In this document: piece after piece, positions 8,036 through 16,165 of the stretch | How the letters are laid out: the number at the start of each line of letters is the position of its first letter | Position numbering within the stretch: position 1 is the stretch's first letter | NCBI GenBank assembly: GCA_016899975.1 | Contig: JACJJN010000009.1 | Coordinates: forward strand, 1 to 64,000 | Direction of reading: 5' to 3' | Source: Lacrimispora saccharolytica | GTDB lineage: Bacteria; Bacillota; Clostridia; Lachnospirales; Lachnospiraceae | DNA: 64,000 bases | The notes under the pieces: model-generated | Told to the model about the DNA's origin: nothing | The model's input: only the letters and a program-made list of their open reading frames with translations | The model's database searches: none | Made by a program: the position numbers and the translations under genes

Positions 8036-8752
8036 ATGAAGAATACGGTTTTTATGGCTGTGTTCCTTTGCCTGATCCTCTGTCTTGCCGGCTGCGGTAC
8101 AGAACGGGAAAATGAACATGCGGAAGCATCGGAAAATCAGAACACAACGGAATGGTTTACGGAGGACACAAAGATTTCAGAGGTGATCAGCGATCCGGCG
8201 TTCGGATCTTACGGCAGGCTGATCTTTCCGGTGGACAGCTGGTATTACAGCGGGGACACGCTGGGAGATCTTCAGCTGACCTGGTACAACAATATAGATC
8301 CGGCGAAGACCGTGGAGATCGTCAATTATCTGAAAGAGCATGCGGAGGCGGGAGACACCGTTTTTTATGACATTTACACAGAGGAAGAAAAAGCGGCTGA
8401 CCCGGAAAAGGAAGATACCGGTCTGTTCTTTTTCAAAGGAGAACCGGGAGCAAAATTTGCGGTATGCAATGCGGGCGGAGGATTTGCCTATGTGGGAGCC
8501 ATGCAGGACAGCTTTCCCCATGCGCTGGAATTGTCCAAGCGGGGATATAACGCGTTTGCCTGTGTAGGGAAAAGCGACGGGATCGCCAGCTGGCGTACGA
8601 TGCAGCGCAGACTTGAGACGCTGGAATCCATGGGGATTCCTACGGAATTTCATCATTATCCCGGATTGCGGCACGGATTCGGGCTTGGAACCGGCACTGT
8701 GGCGGAAGGATGGCTGGACCAGGCGGTGGAGTTCTGGGAAGCGCAGATGTGA
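8036..8752 (+). pseudogene. alpha/beta-hydrolase lipoprotein lacking its nucleophile region
   Basis: A 238-residue secreted lipoprotein-like product: signal helix then lipobox LAGCG, so it would be anchored outside the membrane. Residues after 130 match the two ends of a serine hydrolase: the oxyanion-type NAGGGFAYVG segment, then CVGKSDGIASWRTM (catalytic Asp region) and GLRHGFGLGTGT (catalytic His). Between GYNAFA and CVGKSD the roughly 90 residues that normally hold the G-x-S-x-G nucleophile elbow are missing, and no G-x-S-x-G occurs anywhere in the protein. The frame stays open, so this looks like an in-frame deletion giving an inactive enzyme. The ATG 8036 has an AAGGAG site. First gene of the redox cluster. 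Confidence 0.65.
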
Positions 8753-8754
8753 AA

Positions 8755-8778
8755 GCCGTTCCGCCAGCGGGATGGCTG
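8755..8778. repeat. small GC hairpin at gene end
   Basis: AGCC-GTTCCGCCAGCGGGAT-GGCT just after the hydrolase stop. The word GTTCCGCCAGCG recurs at 63725 with an inverted partner at 63690, suggesting a second small dispersed repeat. Confidence 0.4.
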
Positions 8779-8821
8779 CACCGGATGGAAGAAGCATAAC
8801 AACAAAGGAAGGAAGTATTTT

Positions 8822-9988
8822 ATGAATAACTTTATCTTTCAAAATGACACAAAGGTTTACTTTGGAAGAGGATGTGTCAAAGAGTATCTTCGCTGCCTGG
8901 TGAAACCTTACACGACCGTAATGGTGGCATACGGAAGAGGTTCTGTCAAACGCAACGGTGTGTATGAGGAAGTTGTCGGAATCCTGTGGGATGCTGGAAA
9001 AGAAATCGTGGAATTTTCCGATATCATGCCGAACCCCACCTATGCCAAAGTGCAGGAGGGAGCAAGGCTGGTCAGGGAAAACAACGTGGAGATGATCCTT
9101 GGGATCGGCGGCGGCTCAGTGATGGACTGCTGTAAGGCGGTATCTCTTGCGGCGCGGTACGAGGGCGATATCTGGGAAGATTTCTGGATGCATCCGGGAG
9201 TGATCGAGGTGGAACCTGTCCCGCTGGGGGTGATTGTCACCGTGGCGGGCACCGGCAGCGAATGCAATGGCGGCGCAGTGATCACCCACGAGGAAAAGAA
9301 GATAAAAGCCGGCAGGGATTACCCGAAGCTCAATCCCAAATTTGCACTGATGGATCCGGTTTACACGTACAGTGTACCGGTAAAACAGATGGTATCCGGC
9401 GGATTCGATATCCTGAGCCATATGATGGAGACGTATTTCAGTGAGCCTGACGAGGACAATGTATCCGATGACATCATGGAGGCGCTGATGAAGAGTGTGA
9501 TCCGCAATCTGCGGGCAGCCATCCAAAATCCTGAGGATTACACGGCGCGCAGCAATCTGCTCTGGGATTCCACTATGGGAGAAAACCGTATCATCAAGCT
9601 GGGAAAGAAAGGAGACTTCCAGTGCCACAATATGGAGCATCAGCTGGGAGCTTACACCGACTGCAATCACGGATTTGGCCTTGCAGTGCTGCAGCCCGTT
9701 TATTACCGTCATATTTATAAAGACGGGCTGTCAAAGTTTGCGCGATTTGCAGAGAATGTCTGGGAAATCCCCCGTGACGGCAGAAGCGACGAGGCGCTGG
9801 CGCTGGCGGGACTGGATGCGCTGGAAGAGTTTATCAGAGAGATTGGCCTGCCCACAACCCTGAGGGATCTGGGTATTGCTGATAAAGCCATGCTGAAAGA
9901 AATTGCCGGTTCCTGCGGCATTTCAGCGGGCAGCTACAGAAGGATGACACATGAAGAAATTCAGGAGATCTTCAACGAGTGTTTTTGA
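8822..9988 (+). CDS. iron-containing alcohol dehydrogenase (butanol dehydrogenase type)
   Basis: 388 residues, the normal length of group III alcohol dehydrogenases such as BdhA/YqhD, which reduce aldehydes to alcohols with NAD(P)H. The nucleotide-binding GIGGGSVMD lies near residue 100, GTGSECNGGAV near 143, and metal ligands are supplied by FDILSHMMETY (Asp and two His) and by HNMEHQLGAYTDCNHG near 263-278. The start has a GGAAGGAAG site. It sits in the redox cluster with three aldo/keto reductases, which suggests aldehyde detoxification or NADH disposal rather than solvent production. Cytosolic. Confidence 0.93.
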   Translation: MNNFIFQNDTKVYFGRGCVKEYLRCLVKPYTTVMVAYGRGSVKRNGVYEEVVGILWDAGKEIVEFSDIMPNPTYAKVQEGARLVRENNVEMILGIGGGSVMDCCKAVSLAARYEGDIWEDFWMHPGVIEVEPVPLGVIVTVAGTGSECNGGAVITHEEKKIKAGRDYPKLNPKFALMDPVYTYSVPVKQMVSGGFDILSHMMETYFSEPDEDNVSDDIMEALMKSVIRNLRAAIQNPEDYTARSNLLWDSTMGENRIIKLGKKGDFQCHNMEHQLGAYTDCNHGFGLAVLQPVYYRHIYKDGLSKFARFAENVWEIPRDGRSDEALALAGLDALEEFIREIGLPTTLRDLGIADKAMLKEIAGSCGISAGSYRRMTHEEIQEIFNECF

Positions 9989-10006
9989 GCGAAAGGAGAA
10001 GTTTTT

Positions 10007-10627
10007 ATGAAAGCAAAAAAATTAGCCGCATGTTGTATGGATTTGGTTCTCGCCTTCAGTCTTGCCGCATGCAGCGGGGGAAATTCCTCGGCTTCCACAG
10101 AGGAGGGAAACGCATCAGATGCTTCTGCAGCTTCGGCATCGGTACCGGCACAGAGTTCCGGGGAAGATGCTTCACAGTCAGCTTCGGTGCAGGCAGAGTC
10201 TGAGCAGCCGGCGTCCGAAGGAGGAAATACTCTGGTGGTATATTATTCGGCAACAGGAAATACGGAGGAGGCCGCCAATTATATCGCACAGGCAACCGGC
10301 GGCGATCTGTTTGAACTGGAGCCGGTGGAGCCATATACAGATGAGGATCTGAACTGGTCGGACGAAAACAGCCGTGTGTCTGTAGAACATGAAAATGAAG
10401 ATCAAAGAGAGGTAGAGCTTGTATCAACAACGGTTGAAAACTGGGACTCCTATGACACAGTATTTATCGGGTATCCGATCTGGTGGAGAATTGCCGCATG
10501 GCCGGTGGATTCTTTTGTGGAAAACAATGACTTTACAGGAAAGACGGTAATTCCGTTTGCGACTTCTGCTTCTTCCGGTGTCAGCCAGGAGGATGTGCAG
10601 AGCTGGATCGACAGTTTGAATCTGTAA
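10007..10627 (+). CDS. flavodoxin-like lipoprotein, apparently shortened
   Basis: 206 residues: signal peptide with lipobox LAACS, a Ser/Ala-rich linker to about residue 75, then a flavodoxin domain with the FMN phosphate loop YYSATGNTEEAA and the second loop GYPIWWRIAAWPV. It would be a surface-anchored FMN electron carrier. After PFATSASSG the sequence goes straight to VSQEDVQSWIDSL; family members normally have about 20-25 more residues here that complete the last strand and helix. I infer a small in-frame deletion. RBS AAAGGAG is clear. The neighbours are reductases that could supply or accept electrons. Confidence 0.75.
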   Translation: MKAKKLAACCMDLVLAFSLAACSGGNSSASTEEGNASDASAASASVPAQSSGEDASQSASVQAESEQPASEGGNTLVVYYSATGNTEEAANYIAQATGGDLFELEPVEPYTDEDLNWSDENSRVSVEHENEDQREVELVSTTVENWDSYDTVFIGYPIWWRIAAWPVDSFVENNDFTGKTVIPFATSASSGVSQEDVQSWIDSLNL

Positions 10628-10759
10628 GCAGTGATGGAAAGGAGAGAGGTTCAGATCCGGGTATATGATAACCTTCGGGTTTTTACTGACAAACCAATGG
10701 AAACTTCTGCTTTATAACAGCCGGAGGTATAATAAAACCATAAGGAGAGTGAAAGTAAG

Positions 10760-11767
10760 ATGCAGATAAGAACATTGGGAAAAGATTTAAGAGTTTCCGC
10801 TGTAGGGCTTGGATGTATGGGATTCTCTCACGCATACGGAGCTCCCACGGAAGAAAAGGAAGCAATCCGCCGGATCCGTCAGGCGGCGGAAATGGGCTAC
10901 ACATTTTTTGACACGGCGGAGGTATACGGAACGCCGGAAGATCCCCATATCAATGAGCAGTTGGTGGGCGAAGCCCTGGCTCCGATGAGAAATCAGGTGG
11001 TCATCGCGACCAAGTTTGGCATGCGGTTCGATTTTGAAAGCGGTAAGGTGCCGCTTCCGCTGATCCCGGATTCCAGACCGGAAACCATCCGCCAGTCGGT
11101 GGAAGGTTCCCTGAAGCGCTTAAAAACGGATCACATCGATCTGTATTTCCAGCACCGGATCGATCCGCAGGTTTCCCCGGAAGAAGTTGCAGAGGCCATG
11201 AAGGAATTGATCCGGGAAGGGAAGATCACCCATTGGGGAATTTCAGAAACAAATGAGGAATATCTGCGGCGTGCCAATACCGCCTGTCCGGTGACAGCTG
11301 TACAGAACCGTTATTCTATGATGGCACGTCATTATGAGCCTCTGTTTCCGGTATTGGAGGAGATGAATGTGGGTCTGGTGGCATTTTCACCGATGGCCAA
11401 CGGATTCCTTACCGGAAGATATGGAAAAGGGGAAGCGTTCGATCCGAAAAATGATTACCGGGCTTCGATGCCTCAGTTCACCGATGAGGCGGTAGATCAG
11501 AACAAGGAACTGCTGGAGCTGCTTCAAAGCATGGCAGAGCAGAAAAAAGCTACCCCGGCACAGATTTCTCTCGCCTGGATGCTTTGCAAGAAGCCGTGGA
11601 TCGTGCCAATCCCAGGCACCCGAAAACCGGAGCGCATGAAAGAAAATGCAGAAGCAGCCGACATTGTTCTTTCCGCGAAAGAGGTACAGGCTCTGGATCA
11701 TGCGCTGGACAGTATGGAAATGTCAGAAGTGTTCGGCGGCACAAAGCTGTCCGGACAGAAGAAATAA
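10760..11767 (+). CDS. aldo/keto reductase (AKR13-like)
   Basis: 335 residues, TIM barrel. Catalytic residues are visible in FDTAEVYG (Asp, Tyr), ATKFG (Lys) and LYFQHRID (His). The C-terminal VPIPGTRKPERMKENAEA is the NADPH-binding motif of this family. These enzymes reduce aldehydes and ketones with NADPH. A TATAAT at 10738-10743 upstream, without a good -35, suggests an activator-dependent start within the cluster. It is followed closely by a second, shorter AKR, but the two are from different subfamilies, not a simple duplication. Confidence 0.92.
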   Translation: MQIRTLGKDLRVSAVGLGCMGFSHAYGAPTEEKEAIRRIRQAAEMGYTFFDTAEVYGTPEDPHINEQLVGEALAPMRNQVVIATKFGMRFDFESGKVPLPLIPDSRPETIRQSVEGSLKRLKTDHIDLYFQHRIDPQVSPEEVAEAMKELIREGKITHWGISETNEEYLRRANTACPVTAVQNRYSMMARHYEPLFPVLEEMNVGLVAFSPMANGFLTGRYGKGEAFDPKNDYRASMPQFTDEAVDQNKELLELLQSMAEQKKATPAQISLAWMLCKKPWIVPIPGTRKPERMKENAEAADIVLSAKEVQALDHALDSMEMSEVFGGTKLSGQKK

Positions 11768-11794
11768 AATATAAAACAGAAAGGATGTTGTCGT

Positions 11795-12640
11795 ATGGAG
11801 TATGTAACATTAAACAATGGAGTAAAAATGCCAATGGCAGGTATCGGAACCTTTTTACTGTCACCGGATGAAGCAGAGGCATCGGTACTCAGCGCCCTGG
11901 AAAACGGTTATCGCCTGATCGATACGGCAAACGCTTATGTCAACGAAAAAGCGGTGGGACGCGCGATGAAGAAATCCGGAGTGCCAAGAGAGGAGATTTT
12001 CCTGGAGACCAAGCTGTGGCCGGCATTTTATGAGCAGGAGGACGCAGTGGAGAAGACACTGGAGCGCCTGGATACCGATTATATCGACCTGCTTCTGATC
12101 CACCAGCCGGCAGGAAATTACATCGCAGGCTACCGTCAGATGGAAAAAGCTTACAAAGGAGGAAAAGTGAAAGCCATCGGGCTGTCCAATTTCAGCGAGA
12201 AGATGATCCGGGAAATCCTGGAGATCTGTGAGGTGAAACCGGCAATTCTTCAGACAGAGGTACATCCTTATTCTCAGGAGAAGCAGCTGAAAAAATTCCT
12301 GCAGCAGGAGGGAATGGTCATTCAGGCATGGTATCCGCTGGGACACGGAGACAAAGCACTGATCCAGGAGTCTGTATTCACAGAACTGGCAGAAAAATAT
12401 CATAAGAGCAACGCACAGATCATTCTGCGTTGGCATATCCAGAGCGGAAACATCGTGATTCCGGGCTCCAAAAATCCGGATCATATCAAGGATAATTTTG
12501 ATCTGTTTGACTTCACGCTCACGGATGAGGAAATGGACAGGATCGCTGCGATGGATCAGCAGAAGCGTTACTATGTGAGCACACCGGAGCTGCTTCAGAA
12601 GTATGCCGAGATGGTGCCTCCGGTCGATGAACAGAAATAA
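11795..12640 (+). CDS. aldo/keto reductase (AKR5-like)
   Basis: 281 residues. DTANAYVNEKAVG (Asp, Tyr), ETKLWPAF (Lys) and LLIHQPAG (His) mark the active site, and IVIPGSKNPDHIKDN is the cofactor loop. The family reduces 2,5-diketo-gluconate, methylglyoxal and other carbonyls with NADPH. It shares its opening MEYVTLNNGVKMP with the AKR at 14098, so those two are probably paralogues. AAAGGATG precedes the start. Part of the redox operon, 27 bp after the previous gene. Confidence 0.92.
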   Translation: MEYVTLNNGVKMPMAGIGTFLLSPDEAEASVLSALENGYRLIDTANAYVNEKAVGRAMKKSGVPREEIFLETKLWPAFYEQEDAVEKTLERLDTDYIDLLLIHQPAGNYIAGYRQMEKAYKGGKVKAIGLSNFSEKMIREILEICEVKPAILQTEVHPYSQEKQLKKFLQQEGMVIQAWYPLGHGDKALIQESVFTELAEKYHKSNAQIILRWHIQSGNIVIPGSKNPDHIKDNFDLFDFTLTDEEMDRIAAMDQQKRYYVSTPELLQKYAEMVPPVDEQK

Positions 12641-12681
12641 TAGAGAAATAAAAAGAAGCAGAAATAAGGAGTGGGAAAAAA

Positions 12682-13239
12682 ATGAGAAAAGATTTTGGAG
12701 CAAAGCCCTGGCTGTATCCGCAGCCAGTGCTGATCATCGGTACTTACAACGAAGACGGAACCGCTGACGCGATGAATGCCGCATGGGGCGGTCTCTACGA
12801 TTCCAACAAAGTGGTTCTGTGCCTGAGCGCAGGCCATAAGACCACCGCAAACATCCGGGCGCAGGGCGCATTTACCGTCAGCTTTGCGGACGCGGCACAC
12901 GTGGTTCCCTGTGATTATGTGGGACTTGTGTCCGCAAATAATGAGTCCGGCAAGATGGAGAAATCCGGCCTGCATGTGACAAAGAGCGCTTTTGTGGAAG
13001 CTCCCCTGATCGATGAACTTCCGGTTGCTTTGGAGTGTAAGCTGATCAGGATCAACGAGGATGGAAATGTCATCGGCGAGATCGTCAATGTCAGTGTGGA
13101 TGAGAGCGTGCTGGGAGAAGATGGAAACTTGGATATGGCAAAATTCCGTCCGATTTCCTTTGAGCCGGTACACAATGCATACCATGTACTGGGTGAGAAG
13201 GTGGGCAACGCTTTCCGTGACGGTGCGGCTCTGAAGTAA
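12682..13239 (+). CDS. flavin reductase-like (flavoredoxin) protein
   Basis: 185 residues of the FMN-binding split-barrel flavin reductase family. The start PWLYPQPVLIIGTYNEDGTADAMNAAW is interrupted here as PVLIIGTYNEDGTADAM and NAAWGG, the flavin-site pattern of DIM6/flavoredoxin proteins, and C-terminal HNAYHVLGEKVG is the usual closing segment. It likely carries FMN and moves electrons from NAD(P)H to a partner, possibly the neighbouring flavodoxins. Cytosolic. Confidence 0.88.
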   Translation: MRKDFGAKPWLYPQPVLIIGTYNEDGTADAMNAAWGGLYDSNKVVLCLSAGHKTTANIRAQGAFTVSFADAAHVVPCDYVGLVSANNESGKMEKSGLHVTKSAFVEAPLIDELPVALECKLIRINEDGNVIGEIVNVSVDESVLGEDGNLDMAKFRPISFEPVHNAYHVLGEKVGNAFRDGAALK

Positions 13240-13256
13240 GAACAGGGAGGAACAGG

Positions 13257-14039
13257 ATGAAACGACCATTTGTTGTCTGCCATATGCTGGCGTCCCTGGA
13301 CGGCAAGATCGACGGAGCGTTTTTCGGGGCGCCTGAAAGCGCCCCGGCGATTGCCGCCTACGGGAAGCTCCGGGGATTTTACCACTGTCAGGCGACCGTA
13401 TATGGAACGACCACGATGCTGGGCGGATATGCGGACGGGAAAGCACCGGAATTTCCGGAAGACAGCGGGCATTCCGAGAAGATCGGAACGTGCGGCCATG
13501 TGGGAGAGGATTATGTCAATGAGGATGGAAAGGCTGTGGGGAATTTCATTGTCTCCATGGATCCCCAGGGGATTCTGGGCTTCCATTCCAATATCATTGA
13601 GAAAAAAGGACGGCCTGCTGCCCATGTGATCGAGGTATTGACGGAACGGGTTTCTGCGGCTTATCTGGCGTATCTGCAACAGACAGGAGTTTCCTATGTG
13701 TTTGCCGGGAAAGACCGGGTGAACGGCACAGAACTTCTTCGCAAACTGCGGGAACTTTTTGGAATCGACCGGCTGATGATCGCAGGAGGCGGGGTGACCA
13801 ACTGGTTCTTTCTGCAGGAGGGGCTGATCGATGAGCTGAGTCTTGTGATCGCTCCGGTAGCGGACGGAAGCAATACCGCAGTATCCATTTTTGAACAGGC
13901 AGGCTTTCTGTCCAAGGGAAGCCCGGTGCCGTTTTCCTTCCTGGAAGCGAAGCCGCTGGATGGAAATGCTCTGTGGCTGCGGTACCGCTGTGATGCCGCG
14001 GAACAGCAGGAAAGGGAATGTTTGGGAACCGTTCAGTAG
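13257..14039 (+). CDS. RibD C-terminal/dihydrofolate reductase-like protein
   Basis: 260 residues of the RibD_C family (fold of dihydrofolate reductase and of the riboflavin pathway pyrimidine reductase). It begins RPFVVCHMLASLDGKIDG, contains YGTTTMLGG, and has the NADPH-binding IAGGGVTNWFFLQEGLIDEL near residue 175-195. There is no deaminase domain and no rib gene nearby, so it is a stand-alone NADPH reductase of unknown substrate serving the redox cluster. GGGAGGAA precedes the ATG. The stop overlaps a GTTCAG-type hairpin. Confidence 0.85.
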   Translation: MKRPFVVCHMLASLDGKIDGAFFGAPESAPAIAAYGKLRGFYHCQATVYGTTTMLGGYADGKAPEFPEDSGHSEKIGTCGHVGEDYVNEDGKAVGNFIVSMDPQGILGFHSNIIEKKGRPAAHVIEVLTERVSAAYLAYLQQTGVSYVFAGKDRVNGTELLRKLRELFGIDRLMIAGGGVTNWFFLQEGLIDELSLVIAPVADGSNTAVSIFEQAGFLSKGSPVPFSFLEAKPLDGNALWLRYRCDAAEQQERECLGTVQ

Positions 14040-14052
14040 GCTGAACTGTTAC
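14027..14052. repeat. GTTCAG-type mini-palindrome
   Basis: AACCGTTCAG, loop TAGG, CTGAACTGTT, followed by AC: nearly perfect 10-bp stem overlapping the stop of the RibD-like gene. Same family as 2087, 28815, 52052, 56380 and 57706. Confidence 0.6.
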
Positions 14053-14097
14053 AACGGTTGAAAGAAATATAGACAAACGGAGAAAGGAAGTTTTGTT

Positions 14098-14952
14098 ATG
14101 CAGTATGTAACTCTGAATAATGGTGTAAAAATGCCGCAGCTGGGCTATGGCGTTTATCAGTTGTCGAACGAAGAATGCGAGCGCTGTGTGCTGGATGCGA
14201 TTTCCGTCGGATACCGGGCAATTGATACGGCACAGTCTTATGGAAACGAAGAAGCGGTAGGCAATGCCGTGAAAAAATGCGGCGTACCGCGGGAAGAGCT
14301 TTTCCTCACGACGAAAGTTTGGATTTCCAATGCCGGATATGAGAAGGCGAAAGAATCCATCGATGCGTCTTTGAAACGTCTGCAGAGCGATTACATCGAC
14401 CTGCTTCTGATCCATCAGCCGTTCAGTGATTATTATGGAACATACCGCGCGATTGAGGAAGCTTACAAAGCCGGAAAACTCCGTGCCATCGGTGTGTCCA
14501 ACTTCTATCCGGACCGCCTCATCGATCTGTGTCAGTTTGTGGATGTGGTTCCGGCAGTTAATCAGGTGGAGACACATGTATTCCAGCAGCAGAAGGTTGC
14601 TCACGAATATATGAAAAAGTACGGCGTACAGCATGAATCCTGGGGACCTTTTGCGGAAGGCCGGAAGGATTTCTTTACCAATCCGGTGTTGACCGAGATT
14701 GGTGCAAAATATGGCAAATCTTCCGCCCAGACGGCTCTGCGCTTCCTGCTGCAGAGTGATGTGGTGGTCATTCCGAAATCCACGCACAGGGAACGCATGG
14801 AGCAGAACCTCAATGTGTTCGACTTCACCCTGAGTGAGGAGGATATGGAAGCCATCCGAAAACTGGACGAGGGTGAAAGCCTTTTCTTCTCCCATTATGA
14901 TCCTGCAACCGTTGAAATGCTGACCAACATGGGCAAAACCCGAAAAGTGTGA
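14098..14952 (+). CDS. aldo/keto reductase (AKR5-like), second copy
   Basis: 284 residues, opening MQYVTLNNGVKMPQLGYG, clearly related to the AKR at 11795. Active-site segments DTAQSYGNEEAVG, TTKVWIS and LLIHQPFSD are intact, and VVVIPKSTHRERMEQN forms the cofactor loop (K-S-T in place of G-S-K). GAAAGGAAG precedes the start. It is the third AKR of the cluster and probably arose by divergence from its sister; a different carbonyl specificity is likely. A hairpin follows the gene. Confidence 0.92.
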   Translation: MQYVTLNNGVKMPQLGYGVYQLSNEECERCVLDAISVGYRAIDTAQSYGNEEAVGNAVKKCGVPREELFLTTKVWISNAGYEKAKESIDASLKRLQSDYIDLLLIHQPFSDYYGTYRAIEEAYKAGKLRAIGVSNFYPDRLIDLCQFVDVVPAVNQVETHVFQQQKVAHEYMKKYGVQHESWGPFAEGRKDFFTNPVLTEIGAKYGKSSAQTALRFLLQSDVVVIPKSTHRERMEQNLNVFDFTLSEEDMEAIRKLDEGESLFFSHYDPATVEMLTNMGKTRKV

Positions 14953-14960
14953 CCCGGAAA

Positions 14961-14995
14961 GAACAGAGGCCCGTGCATGGGTCTCTGTTCTTGTA
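14961..14995 (+). terminator. weak terminator or mRNA-stabilising hairpin
   Basis: GAACAGAG (14961-14968) pairs with CTCTGTTC (14983-14990) around a GCCC/GGGT inner stem; only TTGTATT follows, so termination is likely partial. Confidence 0.55.
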
Positions 14996-15025
14996 TTACA
15001 GACAAAGAAAAGGAGAATTTGTACA

Positions 15026-15745
15026 ATGATTCATTTTAGAAAAAAAATTCTGGCGGCGGGGCTGGCGTCAGCCATGATGCTTTCCCTTGGAGCCTGCGGA
15101 ACTTCCGGCGATACGGATGAGACGCAGAGCCAGACAGCCGGTCAGGCGGCGGAGGGTGAAACGGCAGCGTCCGGCGATGGGAAAATTCTGATTGCTTATT
15201 TTACCGCGGCGGAAAACAGTGGTGTGGATGCAGTTTCATCCGCAAGCTATTCGATGGTCAACGGTGAGGCGGTGGGGCGCCTTCAGGCGATCGCTGAGAT
15301 GATCCAGGAAAATACAGGCGGCGATCTGTTTTCCATCCGTACGTCGGTGGTCTATCCGGCGGATGGAAGAGAACTGATCGATTATGCCGCGGAGGAGCAG
15401 GATGAAAATGCCCGTCCGGAACTCACATCCCAGATTGAAAACCTGGATCAGTTTGATACCATTTTTGTCGGCTATCCCAACTGGTGGGCGGATATGCCGA
15501 TGGTAATGTACAGCTTTTTTGAAGAATATGATTTTTCAGGAAAAACGATCATTCCGTTCAATGTACACAATGGAAGCCGCTTCTCCGGAACCATTGAGAC
15601 AATTCAGGAACTGGAACCGGATGCGGAAGTTGTGGAAGACGGATTCACCATCAATGAACGGGATGTACCCGATGCCGCAGGAGATGTGGCTGACTGGATA
15701 GAGGAGATTGGTTATCCCTGCATCTGGGCTTCCACTGGAACATGA
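15026..15745 (+). CDS. flavodoxin-like lipoprotein, C-terminus altered
   Basis: 239 residues with signal helix and lipobox LGACG, then a long-chain flavodoxin domain: IAYFTAAENSG phosphate loop, GYPNWWADMPMV second loop, PFNVHNGSRFSGT third loop, and a final helix ending WIEEIGY, where family members normally stop. Here the frame continues eight or nine residues as PCIWASTGT into DNA that, read in the +1-shifted frame, encodes the middle of a DUF4405 membrane protein. The natural stop was evidently lost by a deletion joining the two genes. The flavodoxin itself looks intact. RBS AAAGGAG. Confidence 0.78.
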   Translation: MIHFRKKILAAGLASAMMLSLGACGTSGDTDETQSQTAGQAAEGETAASGDGKILIAYFTAAENSGVDAVSSASYSMVNGEAVGRLQAIAEMIQENTGGDLFSIRTSVVYPADGRELIDYAAEEQDENARPELTSQIENLDQFDTIFVGYPNWWADMPMVMYSFFEEYDFSGKTIIPFNVHNGSRFSGTIETIQELEPDAEVVEDGFTINERDVPDAAGDVADWIEEIGYPCIWASTGT

Positions 15746-16023
15746 TGATGGGAATGGCAGGCAGACTCTGCAAAGAACCTTCCCGGCCGCGCAGGATCAT
15801 CCTGCGGATCCTCGGAATCTGCATTGCGGTCTATGGAGCCTATGCCTTCATCCGCCGGGGACTTCCGGGATACATGTCTTTGCAGAATCCCTTTGTCTTC
15901 TTCGATTTTGAAGAGCCGCTGATCTTCTTTTTCCTGGATTATCTGGCGGTCATGGGACTGTTCGTCTGGGCGGGGCATTATCTGGCAAAACTGGTGAGAA
16001 AGATGCAAAAAGGAAGAGTATAA
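15712..16023 (+). pseudogene. DUF4405-like membrane protein, C-terminal remnant
   Basis: Reading from 15715 the frame gives LHLGFHWNMMMGMAG, then a hydrophobic segment, a loop with SLQNPFVFFDF, and a second membrane helix ending in a basic tail. This is the C-terminal half of a small multi-helix membrane protein I recognise as DUF4405-like; the G/L-H-x-G-x-H-W segment normally lies mid-protein. A stop in the same frame at 15691 and overlap with the flavodoxin show that the N-terminal half is gone. An internal ATG at 15742 could still allow a 93-residue two-helix product. It ends 8 bp before the fatty-acid promoter. Confidence 0.65.
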
Positions 16024-16031
16024 AATTCGTC

Positions 16032-16072
16032 TTGACAAAAGAAAAGAAAGTGTATATACTTTGAGTGTCAAA
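16032..16072 (+). promoter_or_regulatory. promoter and FabT-like operator of fab operon
   Basis: TTGACA (16032-16037), 17 nt, TATACT (16055-16060). Overlapping the end of the -10 box is the palindrome TTTGA-GTG-TCAAA (16060-16072). It resembles the TTTGA-n3-TCAAA operator bound by FabT, the MarR-type repressor of fatty-acid synthesis in Firmicutes, and its position would block initiation. Confidence 0.75.
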
Positions 16073-16165
16073 ACAATCGAAAAACAAGGAAAAGAAGAAA
16101 GCGCATTTGAAAATGAACTGAGACAGCAAAATTTCCAAATGCGTTTTACAGTGAGGCAGGAAAAA

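Noticed and set aside
10713-10743. MerR-type long-spacer promoter before the first aldo/keto reductase
   Set aside because: The TATAAT is good, but the dyad between it and a possible -35 is too imperfect to claim a MerR site.
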